Under the pieces are notes generated by a model that worked only from the letters and a program-made list of their open reading frames with translations, was not told where the DNA came from and ran no database searches. The position numbers and the translations under genes were made by a program. Positions 31,342 through 41,264 of a stretch of DNA of 64,000 bases are shown piece after piece. Source of the stretch: Polynucleobacter sp. MWH-UH35A (lineage in GTDB: Bacteria; Pseudomonadota; Gammaproteobacteria; Burkholderiales; Burkholderiaceae); the NCBI RefSeq assembly GCF_018687075.1, contig NZ_CP061285.1, positions 62,001 to 126,000 on the forward strand. The letters are read 5' to 3'. Each line of letters begins with the position of its first letter. The stretch's first letter is position 1.

Positions 31342-31824
31342 ATGAGAAAAAGTGCAATTGACATCTGGGTAGGAATCTTTGTTGCCATTGGTTTGCTGGC
31401 AGCGTTATTTCTTGCGCTGAAGGTTGGGAATATGAATGCTGTGTCATTCGCTCCAACATACAAAATTTCTGCACGCTTTGACAATATCGGCGGCTTAAAA
31501 CCGCGTGCGCCAGTGAAAAGCGCTGGCGTAGTGGTTGGCAGAATTGCCAACATTTCTTTCGATGACAAGACTTATCAGGCAACAGTAGTGATGACGATTG
31601 AAGATTCTTTTAAGTTTCCAAAAGATTCCTCCGCAAAGATTTTGACATCGGGTTTGTTAGGCGAGCAGTACATCGGCCTAGAAGCAGGTGGTTCCGACGA
31701 CATGTTGGCTAACGGAGAGAAGATTTCTCAAACCCAATCTGCGATTGTTTTAGAAAACCTGATTAGTCAATTTCTCTATAACAAAGCAGCAGATAGCGGC
31801 CAAGAAAAAGGCGCAGCAAAGTGA
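31342..31824 (+). CDS. mlaD: Mla phospholipid transporter, MCE-domain subunit MlaD
   Basis: Single-span inner-membrane protein whose MCE domains form a hexameric periplasmic ring. The 160 aa have a membrane helix (residues about 7-27), then the MCE domain with ARFDNIGGLKPRAPVKSAGV, and the LTSGLLGEQYIGLEAGG segment. Length and order match the MlaD family. The stop overlaps the GTG start of mlaA (GTGA). Confidence 0.96.
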   Translation: MRKSAIDIWVGIFVAIGLLAALFLALKVGNMNAVSFAPTYKISARFDNIGGLKPRAPVKSAGVVVGRIANISFDDKTYQATVVMTIEDSFKFPKDSSAKILTSGLLGEQYIGLEAGGSDDMLANGEKISQTQSAIVLENLISQFLYNKAADSGQEKGAAK

Positions 31825-32573
31825 AGCAGTTGGTGTTGCGCAAAATCAAGGCGGCAATTTTGCTTGGCTTGATTACAGCTATGATTGGGTGCGCATCCAT
31901 TCCTGCTGGTGCAGAGCGTTCCCCCCAAGATCCTTGGGAGCCATTCAATCGTTCGGTATTTGAATTTAACGAAGGCTTAGATGCTTATCTTTTGAAGCCG
32001 GTGGTAGCGGGTTATCGCTTTGTGCTCCCGGAATTTGTGCGCGACGGAATTTACAACTTCTTTAGTAACTACAACGATATTTACACCGCACTTTTTAACT
32101 TGTTGCAGGGCAAGCCAGATTTTGCCTTTAATGACTTTATGCGAGTGGTGGTGAATACAACGATGGGATTAGGCGGCCTTATCGATTTGGCAACCCCAGG
32201 CGGTCTTGAAAAACATAAAGAGGACTGGGGTCAAACTTTAGGTGTTTGGGGTGTGCCCTCGGGCCCTTATGTGGTTCTCCCTTTCTTTGGTCCAAGCAAT
32301 GTGCGAGATACTTTTGGAACGGTTGCCGATTTAGAGTCGGATTATCTATTTAGACTCTTGCCAGATGTGGCCTTGCGTAATAGTTTGACAGGCTTGCGTG
32401 TAGTGAATGCGCGTAATACTTACTATGAGGCGGGTGACTTATTGGATGGCGCTGCAATTGATAAATACAGCTTTATGCGGGATGCCTATATTCAAAGGCG
32501 AGCGTATCAAATTAACGAGGGGCGAGATGATGAAGAGCCCCTCATGCCGGTTTACGAGAATCCCTATCAATAA
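31821..32573 (+). CDS. mlaA: Outer-membrane lipoprotein MlaA (VacJ)
   Basis: Outer-membrane ring-shaped lipoprotein that removes phospholipids from the outer leaflet, normally in complex with porins. GTG start; 250 aa with lipobox M-I-G-C near residue 24. Family motifs: DPWEPFNRSVFEFNE, the GGLIDLATPGGLEKHKEDWG region read in part, and GPYVVLPFFGPSNVRD. In enterobacteria vacJ is unlinked, whereas here it sits inside the mla operon, the order seen in betaproteobacteria. The major porin at 47 kb is a plausible partner. Confidence 0.95.
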   Translation: MKQLVLRKIKAAILLGLITAMIGCASIPAGAERSPQDPWEPFNRSVFEFNEGLDAYLLKPVVAGYRFVLPEFVRDGIYNFFSNYNDIYTALFNLLQGKPDFAFNDFMRVVVNTTMGLGGLIDLATPGGLEKHKEDWGQTLGVWGVPSGPYVVLPFFGPSNVRDTFGTVADLESDYLFRLLPDVALRNSLTGLRVVNARNTYYEAGDLLDGAAIDKYSFMRDAYIQRRAYQINEGRDDEEPLMPVYENPYQ

Positions 32574-32655
32574 GTCAAAAGAAACAAGCGGCCAGCAAGT
32601 TTTTTGAAGTGGCTAAAATGGGTCTCAACATAGTCAAAGATCATCTACAGGAAAT

Positions 32656-33297
32656 ATGAAAACATTTAAAAAAGTCTACAACCTCCTGTTTGCAGGCCTA
32701 ATGCTTGTATCTAGCGCTGTTTTTGCTCAAACACCTGATCAAGCAACCCCACCAGACGCTTTAATTAAGATGGTTGTAACCGAGGTGATGGCAACCGTTA
32801 AGGCTGATCCAGATATTCAAAAGGGCAATATTCCGAAGATTGTGGATTTGGTTGAAAAGAAAATTGTTCCATACACCGATATGCGTCGCACTACAGAAAT
32901 GGCAATGGGTCCTAATTGGAAAAAGGCAACGCCAGAACAACAGGCTCAATTAACTTCTGAATTTAAGAATCTGCTCATTCGCACCTACTCTGGCGCTTTG
33001 AGTCAATTGCGCGATCAGACAGTGCAATTTAAAGCTTTGCGTGCCGCTCCGGACGATAAAGAGGTAGTTGTGAAGACGGTGGTGCTTGGTCGTGGTGATC
33101 CCGTACCTTTGGACTATCGCCTTGAGAAAACAGCAAATGGTTGGAAGGTGTACGACATGAACATCATGGGTGTTTGGTTGGTAGAGGCCTATCGCAATCA
33201 ATTTTCCAATCAAATCAGTCAAAACGGTATTGAGGGTCTTGTGAAATTCTTGCAGGACCGTAATAAACAATTGGCTAGCGCAAAACCTGCTAATTAA
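32656..33297 (+). CDS. mlaC: Periplasmic phospholipid-binding protein MlaC
   Basis: Soluble shuttle between MlaA and MlaFEDB. The 213 aa have a signal peptide ending AVFA-QTPDQ, then the Tol_Tol_Ttg2 domain: IVDLVEKKIVPYTDMRRTTEMAMG, YSGALSQLRDQTVQF, and DMNIMGVWLVEAYRNQF. A CAGGAAAT Shine-Dalgarno precedes the ATG. The 82-nt gap before it holds nothing I can identify. Confidence 0.96.
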   Translation: MKTFKKVYNLLFAGLMLVSSAVFAQTPDQATPPDALIKMVVTEVMATVKADPDIQKGNIPKIVDLVEKKIVPYTDMRRTTEMAMGPNWKKATPEQQAQLTSEFKNLLIRTYSGALSQLRDQTVQFKALRAAPDDKEVVVKTVVLGRGDPVPLDYRLEKTANGWKVYDMNIMGVWLVEAYRNQFSNQISQNGIEGLVKFLQDRNKQLASAKPAN

Positions 33298-33315
33298 TTG
33301 TTAAGCACAGAGATC

Positions 33316-33573
33316 ATGCCTTTTCTTTTGCCCAAAAAAGTAACGCAAGAAAATGCCTTGCAGTTGCAGAAAGAAGGCCTGTTGAATAGCCCTAATCTGC
33401 AGTCGATTGATTGTTCAGTGCTCGTGGATTTTGATTCCACCGTGTTGACAGTTCTATTGGCCTGGCAAAAAAAGCTCGCTGCTGAAGGCAAGATGATTAA
33501 AATCGAGCACGCACCCGAGAAGCTAAAGGTCTTGGCTGGTGTTTATGGCGTTGCTCCATTGCTAGGTTTGTAA
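33316..33573 (+). CDS. mlaB: STAS-domain protein MlaB
   Basis: Small cytoplasmic STAS protein that binds MlaF and is needed for its activity. ATG 33316 gives 85 aa (MPFLLPKKVTQENAL); a TTG at 33298 directly after mlaC is possible but has no Shine-Dalgarno. The core VLVDFDSTVLTVLLAWQKKL holds the conserved Asp-Ser-Thr segment of STAS domains. The stop overlaps the next ATG by 1 nt (TAATG), coupling mla to the following ABC exporter genes. Confidence 0.9.
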   Translation: MPFLLPKKVTQENALQLQKEGLLNSPNLQSIDCSVLVDFDSTVLTVLLAWQKKLAAEGKMIKIEHAPEKLKVLAGVYGVAPLLGL

Positions 33574-34331
33574 TGGCGATGCATTCTGCAATATCTATCC
33601 AAAATATTTCTAAGCAGTACGGAGCCCTTCAGGCTCTGGATGACGTGTCTTTGGCTATTGAGCCCGGAGAATTTTTTGGTTTACTGGGCCCTAATGGCGC
33701 AGGTAAGACAACTTTGATTTCTATTTTGGCTGGTCTGGTTAGACCAAGTCATGGCCACGCAGCCATTATGGGCGCTGATGTTCAGAAGGGCTTTCGGGAG
33801 GCGCGCCGCATGCTCGGTGTGGTTCCCCAAGAGTTAGTCTTCGACCCCTTTTTTACTGTACGTGAAACATTGCGTTTTCAGTCGGGATACTTTGGCATAC
33901 GCAATAACGATGCGTGGATAGATGAGATCATGGCCAATCTTGATCTCAGCTCTAAAGCGGATAGTAATATGCGCTCTTTATCTGGCGGCATGAAGCGTCG
34001 AGTGCTTGTCGCACAGGCTCTAGTGCACAGACCCCCAGTCATTATTTTGGATGAGCCTACTGCTGGAGTCGACGTTGAGTTACGCCAATCCTTATGGCAA
34101 TTTATTAGCAGACTCAATCAAGATGGTCACACGATTGTTTTAACTACGCATTACTTGGAAGAGGCTGAAGCTTTATGTCAGCGCATTGCCATGCTCAAGC
34201 AGGGCAAAATTGTGGCGCTTGATACCACCGCTAATCTGCTCAGTCGATATGGTTCCATTAAAAAAGATGGTGAAGGTAAAACCGATCTAGAAGAAGTCTT
34301 TGTCAATATTATGTCCGGGGGCGCTTTATGA
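33573..34331 (+). CDS. ABC-2 type exporter, ATP-binding protein (YadG-like)
   Basis: ATPase of a two-gene exporter whose substrate is unknown. The 252 aa show Walker A GPNGAGKTTL, Q-loop VPQELVFDP, signature LSGGMKRR, Walker B PVIILDEPTAGVD and switch His (TTHYLEEAE). It closely resembles the E. coli YadG group. The start overlaps mlaB by 1 nt and the end overlaps the permease by 4 nt. A lipid or envelope-linked substrate is suggested only by position. Confidence 0.9.
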   Translation: MAMHSAISIQNISKQYGALQALDDVSLAIEPGEFFGLLGPNGAGKTTLISILAGLVRPSHGHAAIMGADVQKGFREARRMLGVVPQELVFDPFFTVRETLRFQSGYFGIRNNDAWIDEIMANLDLSSKADSNMRSLSGGMKRRVLVAQALVHRPPVIILDEPTAGVDVELRQSLWQFISRLNQDGHTIVLTTHYLEEAEALCQRIAMLKQGKIVALDTTANLLSRYGSIKKDGEGKTDLEEVFVNIMSGGAL

Positions 34332-35116
34332 AGCATGACATAAATAGACCGGCTTTGGAATACGGCAGTGGCTTTCCGACTTTGTTGTTCAAAGAAATAA
34401 AGCGCTTTTATAAAGTGGCCTTTCAGACTGTGGCAGCGCCAGTGCTTACCGCCGTACTGTATCTCATGATCTTCGGGCATGTGCTTGAAGGCAGGGAAGT
34501 ATATGGCCGCTTGAGTTATACCGCCTTTTTAATTCCAGGTCTTGTGATGATGAGTGTTTTGCAAAATGCATTTGCAAATACGTCATCTTCTTTAATTCAG
34601 TCAAAGGTTACAGGCAATCTGGTGTTCGTTTTATTGGCCCCCTTAAGTCACCTTGAGTTCTACGCTGCTTACATCTTGGCAGCAGTATTTCGCGGAATTG
34701 TTGTTGGCTTAGGTGTTCTACTGATCACTATCTGGTTCGCTATGCCTACCCTGGAATATCCGTTGTGGATTTTGGTGTTTGCCTTCTTGGGTGCGGCAAT
34801 CTTGGGAAGTCTTGGCTTAATAGCGGGCATTTGGGCTGATAAGTATGACCAGTTAGCCGCCTTTCAGAACTTCATCATCATGCCTGCGACGATGTTATCG
34901 GGCGTCTTCTATTCCATTCACTCTTTGCCGCCGGCGTGGCAAGTGGTATCGCACTTCAACCCTTTCTTTTACATGATTGATGGCTTCCGTTACGGTTTCT
35001 TTGGGGTTTCGGACAACTCGCCTTGGAGTAGCTTGGTGATTGTGTTCTGTTTCTTTGTAGTGGTGTCAGTGATTGCTTTACGCCTGCTGCAAAAGGGCTA
35101 TAAGCTCCGTTATTAA
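34328..35116 (+). CDS. ABC-2 type exporter, permease (YadH-like)
   Basis: Inner-membrane permease of 262 aa with six predicted membrane segments and the ABC-2 pattern: a cytoplasmic start (TLLFKEIKRFYKVAFQTV), FLIPGLVMMSVLQNAFANTS, and near the end MPATMLSGVFYSIHSLPPAW followed by HFNPFFYMIDGFRYGFFG. It resembles E. coli YadH and is ATGA-coupled to the ATPase gene. Confidence 0.9.
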   Translation: MKHDINRPALEYGSGFPTLLFKEIKRFYKVAFQTVAAPVLTAVLYLMIFGHVLEGREVYGRLSYTAFLIPGLVMMSVLQNAFANTSSSLIQSKVTGNLVFVLLAPLSHLEFYAAYILAAVFRGIVVGLGVLLITIWFAMPTLEYPLWILVFAFLGAAILGSLGLIAGIWADKYDQLAAFQNFIIMPATMLSGVFYSIHSLPPAWQVVSHFNPFFYMIDGFRYGFFGVSDNSPWSSLVIVFCFFVVVSVIALRLLQKGYKLRY

Positions 35117-35147
35117 TTATTTACACCCAGTTTTATTTGGAGAAGAA

Positions 35148-35396
35148 ATGCTACCCACCCCAGAACAGATTGAAGGCTATATCAAGCAAGGCATTCAGTG
35201 CACTCATATACAAGTTGAGGGTGACGGCCAACACTTTTTTGCAACCATTGTGAGTCCTGAATTTGAAGGCAAGCGTTTAGTGCAACGTCATCAACTGGTA
35301 TACGGCGCAATGGGCGATCGCATGAAAGCAGAGGTGCATGCCCTATCCATCAAAGCATTTACACCTGAAGAGTTTGCGCAAAACTCAACAGCATAA
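35148..35396 (+). CDS. ibaG: BolA-family protein IbaG (YrbA-like)
   Basis: Small BolA-like protein that pairs with monothiol glutaredoxins in Fe-S trafficking and is linked to acid stress. The frame opens at 35073 inside the permease gene, but ATG 35148 with the strong GGAGAAGAA Shine-Dalgarno gives 82 aa, the family size. Seen: HIQVEGDGQHFFATIVSPEFEGK read in part, and the conserved LVQRHQLVYGAMG. Placement directly before murA matches many proteobacteria. Confidence 0.93.
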   Translation: MLPTPEQIEGYIKQGIQCTHIQVEGDGQHFFATIVSPEFEGKRLVQRHQLVYGAMGDRMKAEVHALSIKAFTPEEFAQNSTA

Positions 35397-35459
35397 AAAT
35401 TACCTCATTGCGCATCAAACATCGAGCATCAATAACAAAGTTTTTACTGGAATCGTTTC

Positions 35460-36734
35460 ATGGATAAATTACGAATGGTTGGCGGAACACCCCTCAAGGG
35501 TGAGGTAGTGATTGCCGGCGCTAAGAACGCTGCCTTACCCATTCTGTGTGCTTGTCTATTGACCGATCAACCAGTCGTGTTGCGCAATGTCCCTGACTTG
35601 CAGGATGTGCGTACCATGCTCAAGCTTTTGCAAGAGATTGGTGTCACGGTAGATTTTCCAAATGCTGGTGACCGCAGTCATATGGTCTTGAGCGCAGCAG
35701 TGATTAAAAGCTCTGAAGCGACATATGAAATGGTGAAGACCATGCGTGCCTCTATTTTGGTTCTTGGCCCACTCTTAGCCAGAATGCATAGCGCCAAAGT
35801 GTCATTGCCTGGTGGCTGCGCCATTGGTGCCCGTCCAGTAGATCAGCATATTAAGGGCCTTAAGGCGATGGGTGCAAGCATCAAGATCAAGGGCGGCTAT
35901 ATTCAAGCGGAAACCAAGCCTCAATCAGATCGATTAAAGGGCGCATCAATTTTGACCGACATGATTACTGTGACCGGCACCGAGAATTTGTTGATGGCTG
36001 CCACTTTGGCGTCCGGCACTACTGTTCTAGAAAATGCCGCACGCGAGCCTGAGGTTGGTGACTTAGCTGAACTACTAGTCAAGATGGGCGCGAAGATTTC
36101 GGGCATAGGCAGCGATCGCTTAGTTATTGAAGGTGTTGAAAAACTGCATGGTGCAGAGCATTCAGTGATTCCTGATCGTATTGAGGCGGGCACATTCTTG
36201 TGTGCGGTTGCCGCCACCGGTGGTGAGATCACAGTGAAGCATTGCCGTCCTGATACTTTGGATGCGGTGATTGTGAAACTAAAGGAAGCTGGTCTGCAGA
36301 TGGAAATTGGTTCCGATTGGATTAAGGCTTCGATGCAAGGGCGTCCTAAAGCGGTCAGTTTCCGTACTTCTGAGTACCCAGCCTTTCCAACGGATATGCA
36401 GGCCCAGCTGATGACGGTCAACTCCATAGCTTCAGGTAACTCAACCATTACCGAAACAATTTTTGAGAATCGTTTTATGCATGTCCAAGAGCTAAATCGA
36501 TTGGGTGCGGATATTGCTATCGAAGGTAATACTGCGATCGCCCAGGGGGTGGAAAAACTCTCGGGCGCAATTGTGATGGCTACCGATCTACGTGCCTCAG
36601 CTAGCCTAGTGATTGCTGGATTGGCAGCCCAAGGCGAAACACAGGTAGATCGGATTTACCATTTAGATCGTGGGTATGACCGCATGGAGCATAAGTTAAC
36701 CCTCTTGGGCGCCAATATTGAGCGTATAAAGTAA
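35460..36734 (+). CDS. murA: UDP-N-acetylglucosamine 1-carboxyvinyltransferase
   Basis: First committed step of peptidoglycan synthesis, the fosfomycin target. The 424 aa contain [14 protein letters not shown] (Lys22-Asn23 site), the catalytic-loop cysteine in [13 protein letters not shown], so the fosfomycin-reactive Cys is present, and the C-terminal [18 protein letters not shown]. It is followed by hisG after 20 nt, so the his genes may be read through from murA. Confidence 0.97.
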   Translation: MDKLRMVGGTPLKGEVVIAGAKNAALPILCACLLTDQPVVLRNVPDLQDVRTMLKLLQEIGVTVDFPNAGDRSHMVLSAAVIKSSEATYEMVKTMRASILVLGPLLARMHSAKVSLPGGCAIGARPVDQHIKGLKAMGASIKIKGGYIQAETKPQSDRLKGASILTDMITVTGTENLLMAATLASGTTVLENAAREPEVGDLAELLVKMGAKISGIGSDRLVIEGVEKLHGAEHSVIPDRIEAGTFLCAVAATGGEITVKHCRPDTLDAVIVKLKEAGLQMEIGSDWIKASMQGRPKAVSFRTSEYPAFPTDMQAQLMTVNSIASGNSTITETIFENRFMHVQELNRLGADIAIEGNTAIAQGVEKLSGAIVMATDLRASASLVIAGLAAQGETQVDRIYHLDRGYDRMEHKLTLLGANIERIK

Positions 36735-36754
36735 GGCTGATGGATAATTAGTCC

Positions 36755-37381
36755 ATGAAATTGACTTTAGCGCTCTCCAAAGGGCGCATCTTCGAAGAAA
36801 CTGCAGAGATCTTATCTAAGGTCGGTATTGTGCCGCTGGAAGATCCTGAGAAGTCACGCAAACTCATCATTGAGACCTCCAAGCCAGATGTTCGCCTAAT
36901 CATTGTTCGTGCCTCCGATGTGCCTACCTATGTTCAATTTGGCGGCGCTGATTTTGGCGTTGCTGGCCTAGACGTATTGATGGAAAAAGGCGCCGACGGA
37001 CTTTATGTGCCTTATGACTTAGATATTGCTAAGTGCCGCATGTCTGTGGCTGTGCGTGAAGGCTTTGATTACGCCGCTGCTGTAAAACAAGGATCGCGCT
37101 TAAAAGTGGCTACTAAGTATGTCAATTGCGCACGTGAACACTTTGCTAATAAAGGCGTGCATATCGATACGATTCAGTTGTATGGTTCGATGGAGCTCGC
37201 GCCTCTAGTCGGTCTGGCGGATGCCATCGTCGATTTAGTTTCTACAGGTAACACATTAAAAGCCAATGGGCTGGTTGAAGTTGAGCCAATCGCTGATATC
37301 AGTGCTCGCCTTGTAGTCAACCAAGCTTCGTACAAACGCAAGCGTGCGCAGCTACAGCCTATCTTTGAGTTGCTGAAGTAA
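36755..37381 (+). CDS. hisG: ATP phosphoribosyltransferase, short form
   Basis: First step of histidine synthesis. The 208 aa are the short form, without the C-terminal ACT-like regulatory domain, so it needs the HisZ subunit, which is not in this window. Seen: [16 protein letters not shown], the [13 protein letters not shown] region, and the PRPP-binding [18 protein letters not shown]. The start is ATG 36755. Confidence 0.96.
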   Translation: MKLTLALSKGRIFEETAEILSKVGIVPLEDPEKSRKLIIETSKPDVRLIIVRASDVPTYVQFGGADFGVAGLDVLMEKGADGLYVPYDLDIAKCRMSVAVREGFDYAAAVKQGSRLKVATKYVNCAREHFANKGVHIDTIQLYGSMELAPLVGLADAIVDLVSTGNTLKANGLVEVEPIADISARLVVNQASYKRKRAQLQPIFELLK

Positions 37382-37407
37382 TCAGTAGCCAACCAGAGGT
37401 TTTATCC

Positions 37408-38730
37408 ATGTCTGCAAATATCAACGTTAAGCGCCTCAATAGCAAGGATGCGGGGTTCAGAGACATTCTGCTATCTAGCCTTTCCTTGCCTACAGCCGAT
37501 GACGAAGCCATCGATGCTGCGGTAGTCAAGATTTTGGCGGCCGTCAAAGATAAGGGTGACGAAGCGGTTCTGGGTTTTACAAAACAATTCGATCGTTTGA
37601 ATGTTGTAAGCGTTTCCGAATTAGAGATTCCTCGCAAAGATTTAGAGCAGGCATACCTCTCTTTATCTACTGAACAAAAAAGTGCGCTGGATATTGCCGC
37701 GCAAAGAGTTCGCGCATATCACGAGCAGCAAAAGATTGAAGCAGGTTGCCATTCTTGGGAATATGAAGAGAAAGATGGCACGCGCCTGGGTCAAAAAGTA
37801 ACTCCATTAGATCGTGTTGGTATTTATGTGCCAGGCGGTAAAGCCGCTTATCCATCCTCAGTGTTGATGAATGCCATTCCTGCAAAAGTAGCAGGTGTTG
37901 CTGAAGTCATGATGGTGGTGCCAACCCCTGATGGTGCTCGTAACCCTTTAGTTCTGGCCGCAGCCTATCTATCTGGCGTTGATCGTGTCTTTACGATCGG
38001 CGGTGCTCAAGCTGTTGGCGCTCTAGCTTACGGCACGAAAACTATTCCATCAGTCGATAAAATTGTTGGCCCTGGTAATGCCTATGTAGCTGCAGCAAAG
38101 CGCCGAGTATTTGGTACGGTAGGTATCGATATGATTGCTGGCCCTTCAGAAATCTTGGTTCTCTGTGATGGATCTACTAACCCTGATTGGGTTGCTATGG
38201 ATTTGTTCTCACAGGCGGAACATGATGAGCAAGCACAATCAATCTTGCTGTGTCCGGATGCTGCATACATTGAGCAAGTGCAAGCAAGTATCAATAAGCT
38301 CCTGCCAAAAATGCCACGAGCGAAAGTGATTGAAGCATCACTCACAAATCGGGCCTTATTGATTCAGGTGAACGATATGGCGGAGGCATGCGAAATTGCG
38401 AATGCAATTGCAGCTGAGCACTTGGAGATTTGCGCTGCGGATCCGCGTAAGTGGGTAGAGAAAATTCGTCACGCTGGCGCCATCTTTATGGGCAACTACA
38501 CTAGTGAGTCATTAGGCGATTACTGCGCCGGACCTAACCATGTCTTGCCCACCGCACGAACTGCACGCTTCTCTTCGCCATTAGGTGTGTATGACTTCAT
38601 TAAGCGCTCGAGCATGATTGAAGTCAGTGAAGCTGGTGCCCAGGCCTTAGGTGCTGTGGCAAGCACTTTGGCTCATGGTGAGGGCTTACAAGCTCACGCC
38701 CGTGCAGCTGAGATGCGACTAAAAAAGTAA
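37408..38730 (+). CDS. hisD: Histidinol dehydrogenase
   Basis: Zinc- and NAD-dependent oxidation of L-histidinol to histidine, the last two steps. The 440 aa show [35 protein letters not shown], and the active-site segment [17 protein letters not shown] with the catalytic and zinc residues. The stop codon lies inside the hisC terminator hairpin, so end-of-gene structure is shared with the convergent hisC. Confidence 0.97.
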   Translation: MSANINVKRLNSKDAGFRDILLSSLSLPTADDEAIDAAVVKILAAVKDKGDEAVLGFTKQFDRLNVVSVSELEIPRKDLEQAYLSLSTEQKSALDIAAQRVRAYHEQQKIEAGCHSWEYEEKDGTRLGQKVTPLDRVGIYVPGGKAAYPSSVLMNAIPAKVAGVAEVMMVVPTPDGARNPLVLAAAYLSGVDRVFTIGGAQAVGALAYGTKTIPSVDKIVGPGNAYVAAAKRRVFGTVGIDMIAGPSEILVLCDGSTNPDWVAMDLFSQAEHDEQAQSILLCPDAAYIEQVQASINKLLPKMPRAKVIEASLTNRALLIQVNDMAEACEIANAIAAEHLEICAADPRKWVEKIRHAGAIFMGNYTSESLGDYCAGPNHVLPTARTARFSSPLGVYDFIKRSSMIEVSEAGAQALGAVASTLAHGEGLQAHARAAEMRLKK

Positions 38731-38754
38731 GCGCACAATCAATTTACGCTTACT
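38721..38754 (-). terminator. Intrinsic terminator of the inverted hisC gene
   Basis: AGTAAGCG (38726-38733) and CGCTTACT (38747-38754) form an 8-bp stem with a 13-nt loop. On the minus strand the stem is followed directly by TTTTTT (complement of 38721-38726). This is a proper terminator for hisC, 15 nt after its stop. On the plus strand there is no T tract, so it would not stop hisD transcription in the same way. Confidence 0.8.
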
Positions 38755-38768
38755 AGTTAATTCAATAT

Positions 38769-39836
38769 CTAACTGAGTATTTCTCTTAAAGCAGCGACGA
38801 GTTCGTTGCTTTGTTGATCTGTGCCAATCGTAATGCGCAAGAATTCATCTATGCGCGCAGATGTAAAGTGACGCACGATGATGCCACGGTCACGTAATGC
38901 TTGATACAGTGCCACGCCAGCATGCTTAGGGTGGCGAGTAAAAATAAAGTTAGCAGTGGAAGGCAATGTTTCAAATCCCAAAGTGTTGAGTTGCTCAACT
39001 AACTTAGTACGTGTTTTGATTACCTTGGCTGAGGTCTCTTGCAGATGTGCTTGATCTTCAATGGCCGCAATAGCTCCGGCTTGAGCAAGACGCCCTAGTG
39101 GGTAGGAGTTAAAGCTATTTTTTACTCGCTCTAATCCTTCAATCAGGTCTGGATGACCAACCGCAAAGCCAACCCTTAGACCAGCTAGAGCGCGAGATTT
39201 GGAGAGCGTATGAACAACTAGAAGATTTTCTGGGCAGTCCTGGCCACGCAATAGCGGAATGCAAGATTCTGTTCCGTAATCTACATAGGCTTCGTCAATG
39301 ACCAACACTGAATCTTTGTTGCGCGATAGTAGGCCTTCGATTTCTGAACGAGGAAGAGATCTGCCAGTTGGGGCATTTGGGTTTGGAAAAATGATTCCAC
39401 CGTTCGGTGCTTTGTAGTCAGTCGTGTTGATTTCAAACTTTTCATTTAGAGGAATGGTTTGGTAATCAATGCCAAAAAGTTTGCAGTAGACGGGATAGAA
39501 GCTATACGTAATATCCGGAAAATGTACTGGCTTACTTTGCTTGAGTAATCCAGCAAACACGTGTGCCAATACTTCATCTGAACCGTTGCCTAAAAACACT
39601 TGTTTCGGATCTAGGCCATGCAATTTAGCGATAGCTTGTTTAAGGGCCACCCCTTCTGGGTCAGGATAAAGGCGTAAATCTGCGGTATTTTGACTTTCGA
39701 TTGCCGCTAAAGCTTTTGGTGAAGGACCATATGGACTTTCATTGGTATTGAGTTTGACCAGCCGCTGCATTTGCGGTTGCTCCCCTGGCACGTAAGGGGT
39801 TAGGGTTTGAACAACGGGGCTCCAAAAACGGCTCAT
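38769..39836 (-). CDS. hisC: Histidinol-phosphate aminotransferase
   Basis: PLP enzyme converting imidazole-acetol phosphate to histidinol phosphate. The 355 aa include [37 protein letters not shown], the Schiff-base lysine in [13 protein letters not shown], and FLRITIGT at the end. It lies on the opposite strand to all other his genes here, between hisD and hisB, with its own terminator. The 116-nt gap to hisB must then hold promoters for both directions, though I could not fit good -35/-10 pairs. Confidence 0.95.
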   Translation of the reverse strand: MSRFWSPVVQTLTPYVPGEQPQMQRLVKLNTNESPYGPSPKALAAIESQNTADLRLYPDPEGVALKQAIAKLHGLDPKQVFLGNGSDEVLAHVFAGLLKQSKPVHFPDITYSFYPVYCKLFGIDYQTIPLNEKFEINTTDYKAPNGGIIFPNPNAPTGRSLPRSEIEGLLSRNKDSVLVIDEAYVDYGTESCIPLLRGQDCPENLLVVHTLSKSRALAGLRVGFAVGHPDLIEGLERVKNSFNSYPLGRLAQAGAIAAIEDQAHLQETSAKVIKTRTKLVEQLNTLGFETLPSTANFIFTRHPKHAGVALYQALRDRGIIVRHFTSARIDEFLRITIGTDQQSNELVAALREILS

Positions 39837-39952
39837 GGGGGTTCTCAGGTCAAAAAACAGGATGAAAGTACGGCAATGTCGATATTTATATTTTCTCTTG
39901 GAATGATATTATGAGGCTTCAATCAACACTTCGCCTCGCGGCGCAATGAAGC

Positions 39953-40540
39953 ATGCGGCAAGCTGACGTTACCCGAAACACTTCGGAAACCAAAATTCAG
40001 ATTTCCATCAATTTAGATGGTACCGGTAAGGCTGAGCTCGCCTCTGGCGTTCCTTTCCTAGACCATATGTTGGATCAAATTGCCCGTCACGGCATGATTG
40101 ACCTCAAAGTGGTTGCCAACGGTGATACCCATATTGATGACCATCACACCGTTGAGGATGTGGGCATTACTCTTGGGCAGGCCTTTGCCAAAGCAGTGGG
40201 TGATAAGGCTGGCATTACTCGCTATGGCCACTCTTATGTGCCTCTTGATGAGACCCTCTCTCGAGTTGTGATTGATTTTTCTGGTCGACCTGGTTTGGAA
40301 TTCAATGTTCCATTTACACGCGCTCGTGTGGGTGACTTTGATGTGGATTTGAGCATCGAGTTCTTCCGTGGTTTTGTGAACCATGCTGGGGTGACTTTGC
40401 ACATCGATAACTTACGCGGTATTAATGCGCATCACCAGATTGAAACGGTATTCAAAGCTTTTGGTCGCGCTCTGCGTATGGCCTTGGCAGTCGATCCTCG
40501 TGCATCTGGCTCTATTCCTTCAACCAAAGGCAGCCTCTAA
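39953..40540 (+). CDS. hisB: Imidazoleglycerol-phosphate dehydratase
   Basis: Manganese enzyme of histidine synthesis, monofunctional here (no histidinol phosphatase domain). The 195 aa carry the metal-binding repeats [14 protein letters not shown] and [18 protein letters not shown], plus [16 protein letters not shown]. The ATG at 39953 lies in an upstream sequence with an inverted repeat (GCTTCA with TGAAGC) that may shape the leader. It restarts the plus-strand his run after the inverted hisC. Confidence 0.96.
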   Translation: MRQADVTRNTSETKIQISINLDGTGKAELASGVPFLDHMLDQIARHGMIDLKVVANGDTHIDDHHTVEDVGITLGQAFAKAVGDKAGITRYGHSYVPLDETLSRVVIDFSGRPGLEFNVPFTRARVGDFDVDLSIEFFRGFVNHAGVTLHIDNLRGINAHHQIETVFKAFGRALRMALAVDPRASGSIPSTKGSL

Positions 40541-40589
40541 TCTAGATCTTCTAGTTGCCCGTTAGATAACAGCAAAGATAGGCTCAATT

Positions 40590-41246
40590 TTGGCGCAAAC
40601 CATTGCGATCGTTGATTATGGAATGGGCAATCTCCGTTCTGTGTATCAGGCATTTCATCATGTTGCACCCAATGACAATGTACTGATTGCGCATCAGCCC
40701 GAAGACATTCGTTCTGCGGATCGCGTAGTTTTGCCCGGCCAAGGCGCAATGCCAGATTGCATGAGGCATCTTGAGGAGTCGGGATTATTGGAGGCCTTAC
40801 TAGAGGCATCTAAAACTAAACCGCTCCTAGGCGTTTGTGTTGGCGAGCAAATGCTATTTGATAAAAGTGCGGAGGTGCGTGCTGGTGAGCAATGGACGCC
40901 ATGCTTAGGTTTAATTCCTGGTGAAGTGCGTCGTTTTGATTTAGCTGGCCAAAAGCAAGCCGATGGATCTGCTTATAAGGTGCCACACATGGGCTGGAAT
41001 CAGGTGCGTCAAGATCAACAGCACCCCATTTGGTCTGGTATCCCAGATTTGACGAGCTTTTACTTTGTGCACAGTTACTATGTTGTGCCGCAGCGCAATG
41101 ATAACGTTGCTGGATCTACCGAATACGGTGATTGGTTTACTTCTGCGGTGGCGCGAGATAATATTTTTGCTACACAATTCCATCCAGAAAAAAGTGCAGA
41201 ATACGGATTAAAGCTTTATCAGAATTTTGTTTCTTGGAAACCTTAA
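40590..41246 (+). CDS. hisH: Imidazole glycerol phosphate synthase, glutaminase subunit
   Basis: Class I amidotransferase that feeds ammonia to HisF. The 218 aa show [18 protein letters not shown], the nucleophile loop [12 protein letters not shown] (Cys), and the catalytic His-Glu pair in [12 protein letters not shown]. No ATG or GTG is in frame near the start, and TTG 40590 ([11 protein letters not shown]) fits the family N-terminus, with GATAGG upstream. One residue differs from the common GxCLGxQ nucleophile motif: here it is Val-Gly. Confidence 0.95.
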   Translation: MAQTIAIVDYGMGNLRSVYQAFHHVAPNDNVLIAHQPEDIRSADRVVLPGQGAMPDCMRHLEESGLLEALLEASKTKPLLGVCVGEQMLFDKSAEVRAGEQWTPCLGLIPGEVRRFDLAGQKQADGSAYKVPHMGWNQVRQDQQHPIWSGIPDLTSFYFVHSYYVVPQRNDNVAGSTEYGDWFTSAVARDNIFATQFHPEKSAEYGLKLYQNFVSWKP

Positions 41247-41264
41247 TATTTATTACCTTTTGCT

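Noticed and set aside
39837-39952. Clear promoters for hisB and hisC
   Set aside because: AT-rich -10-like hexamers exist in both directions, but none pairs with an acceptable -35 at 16 to 18 nt.
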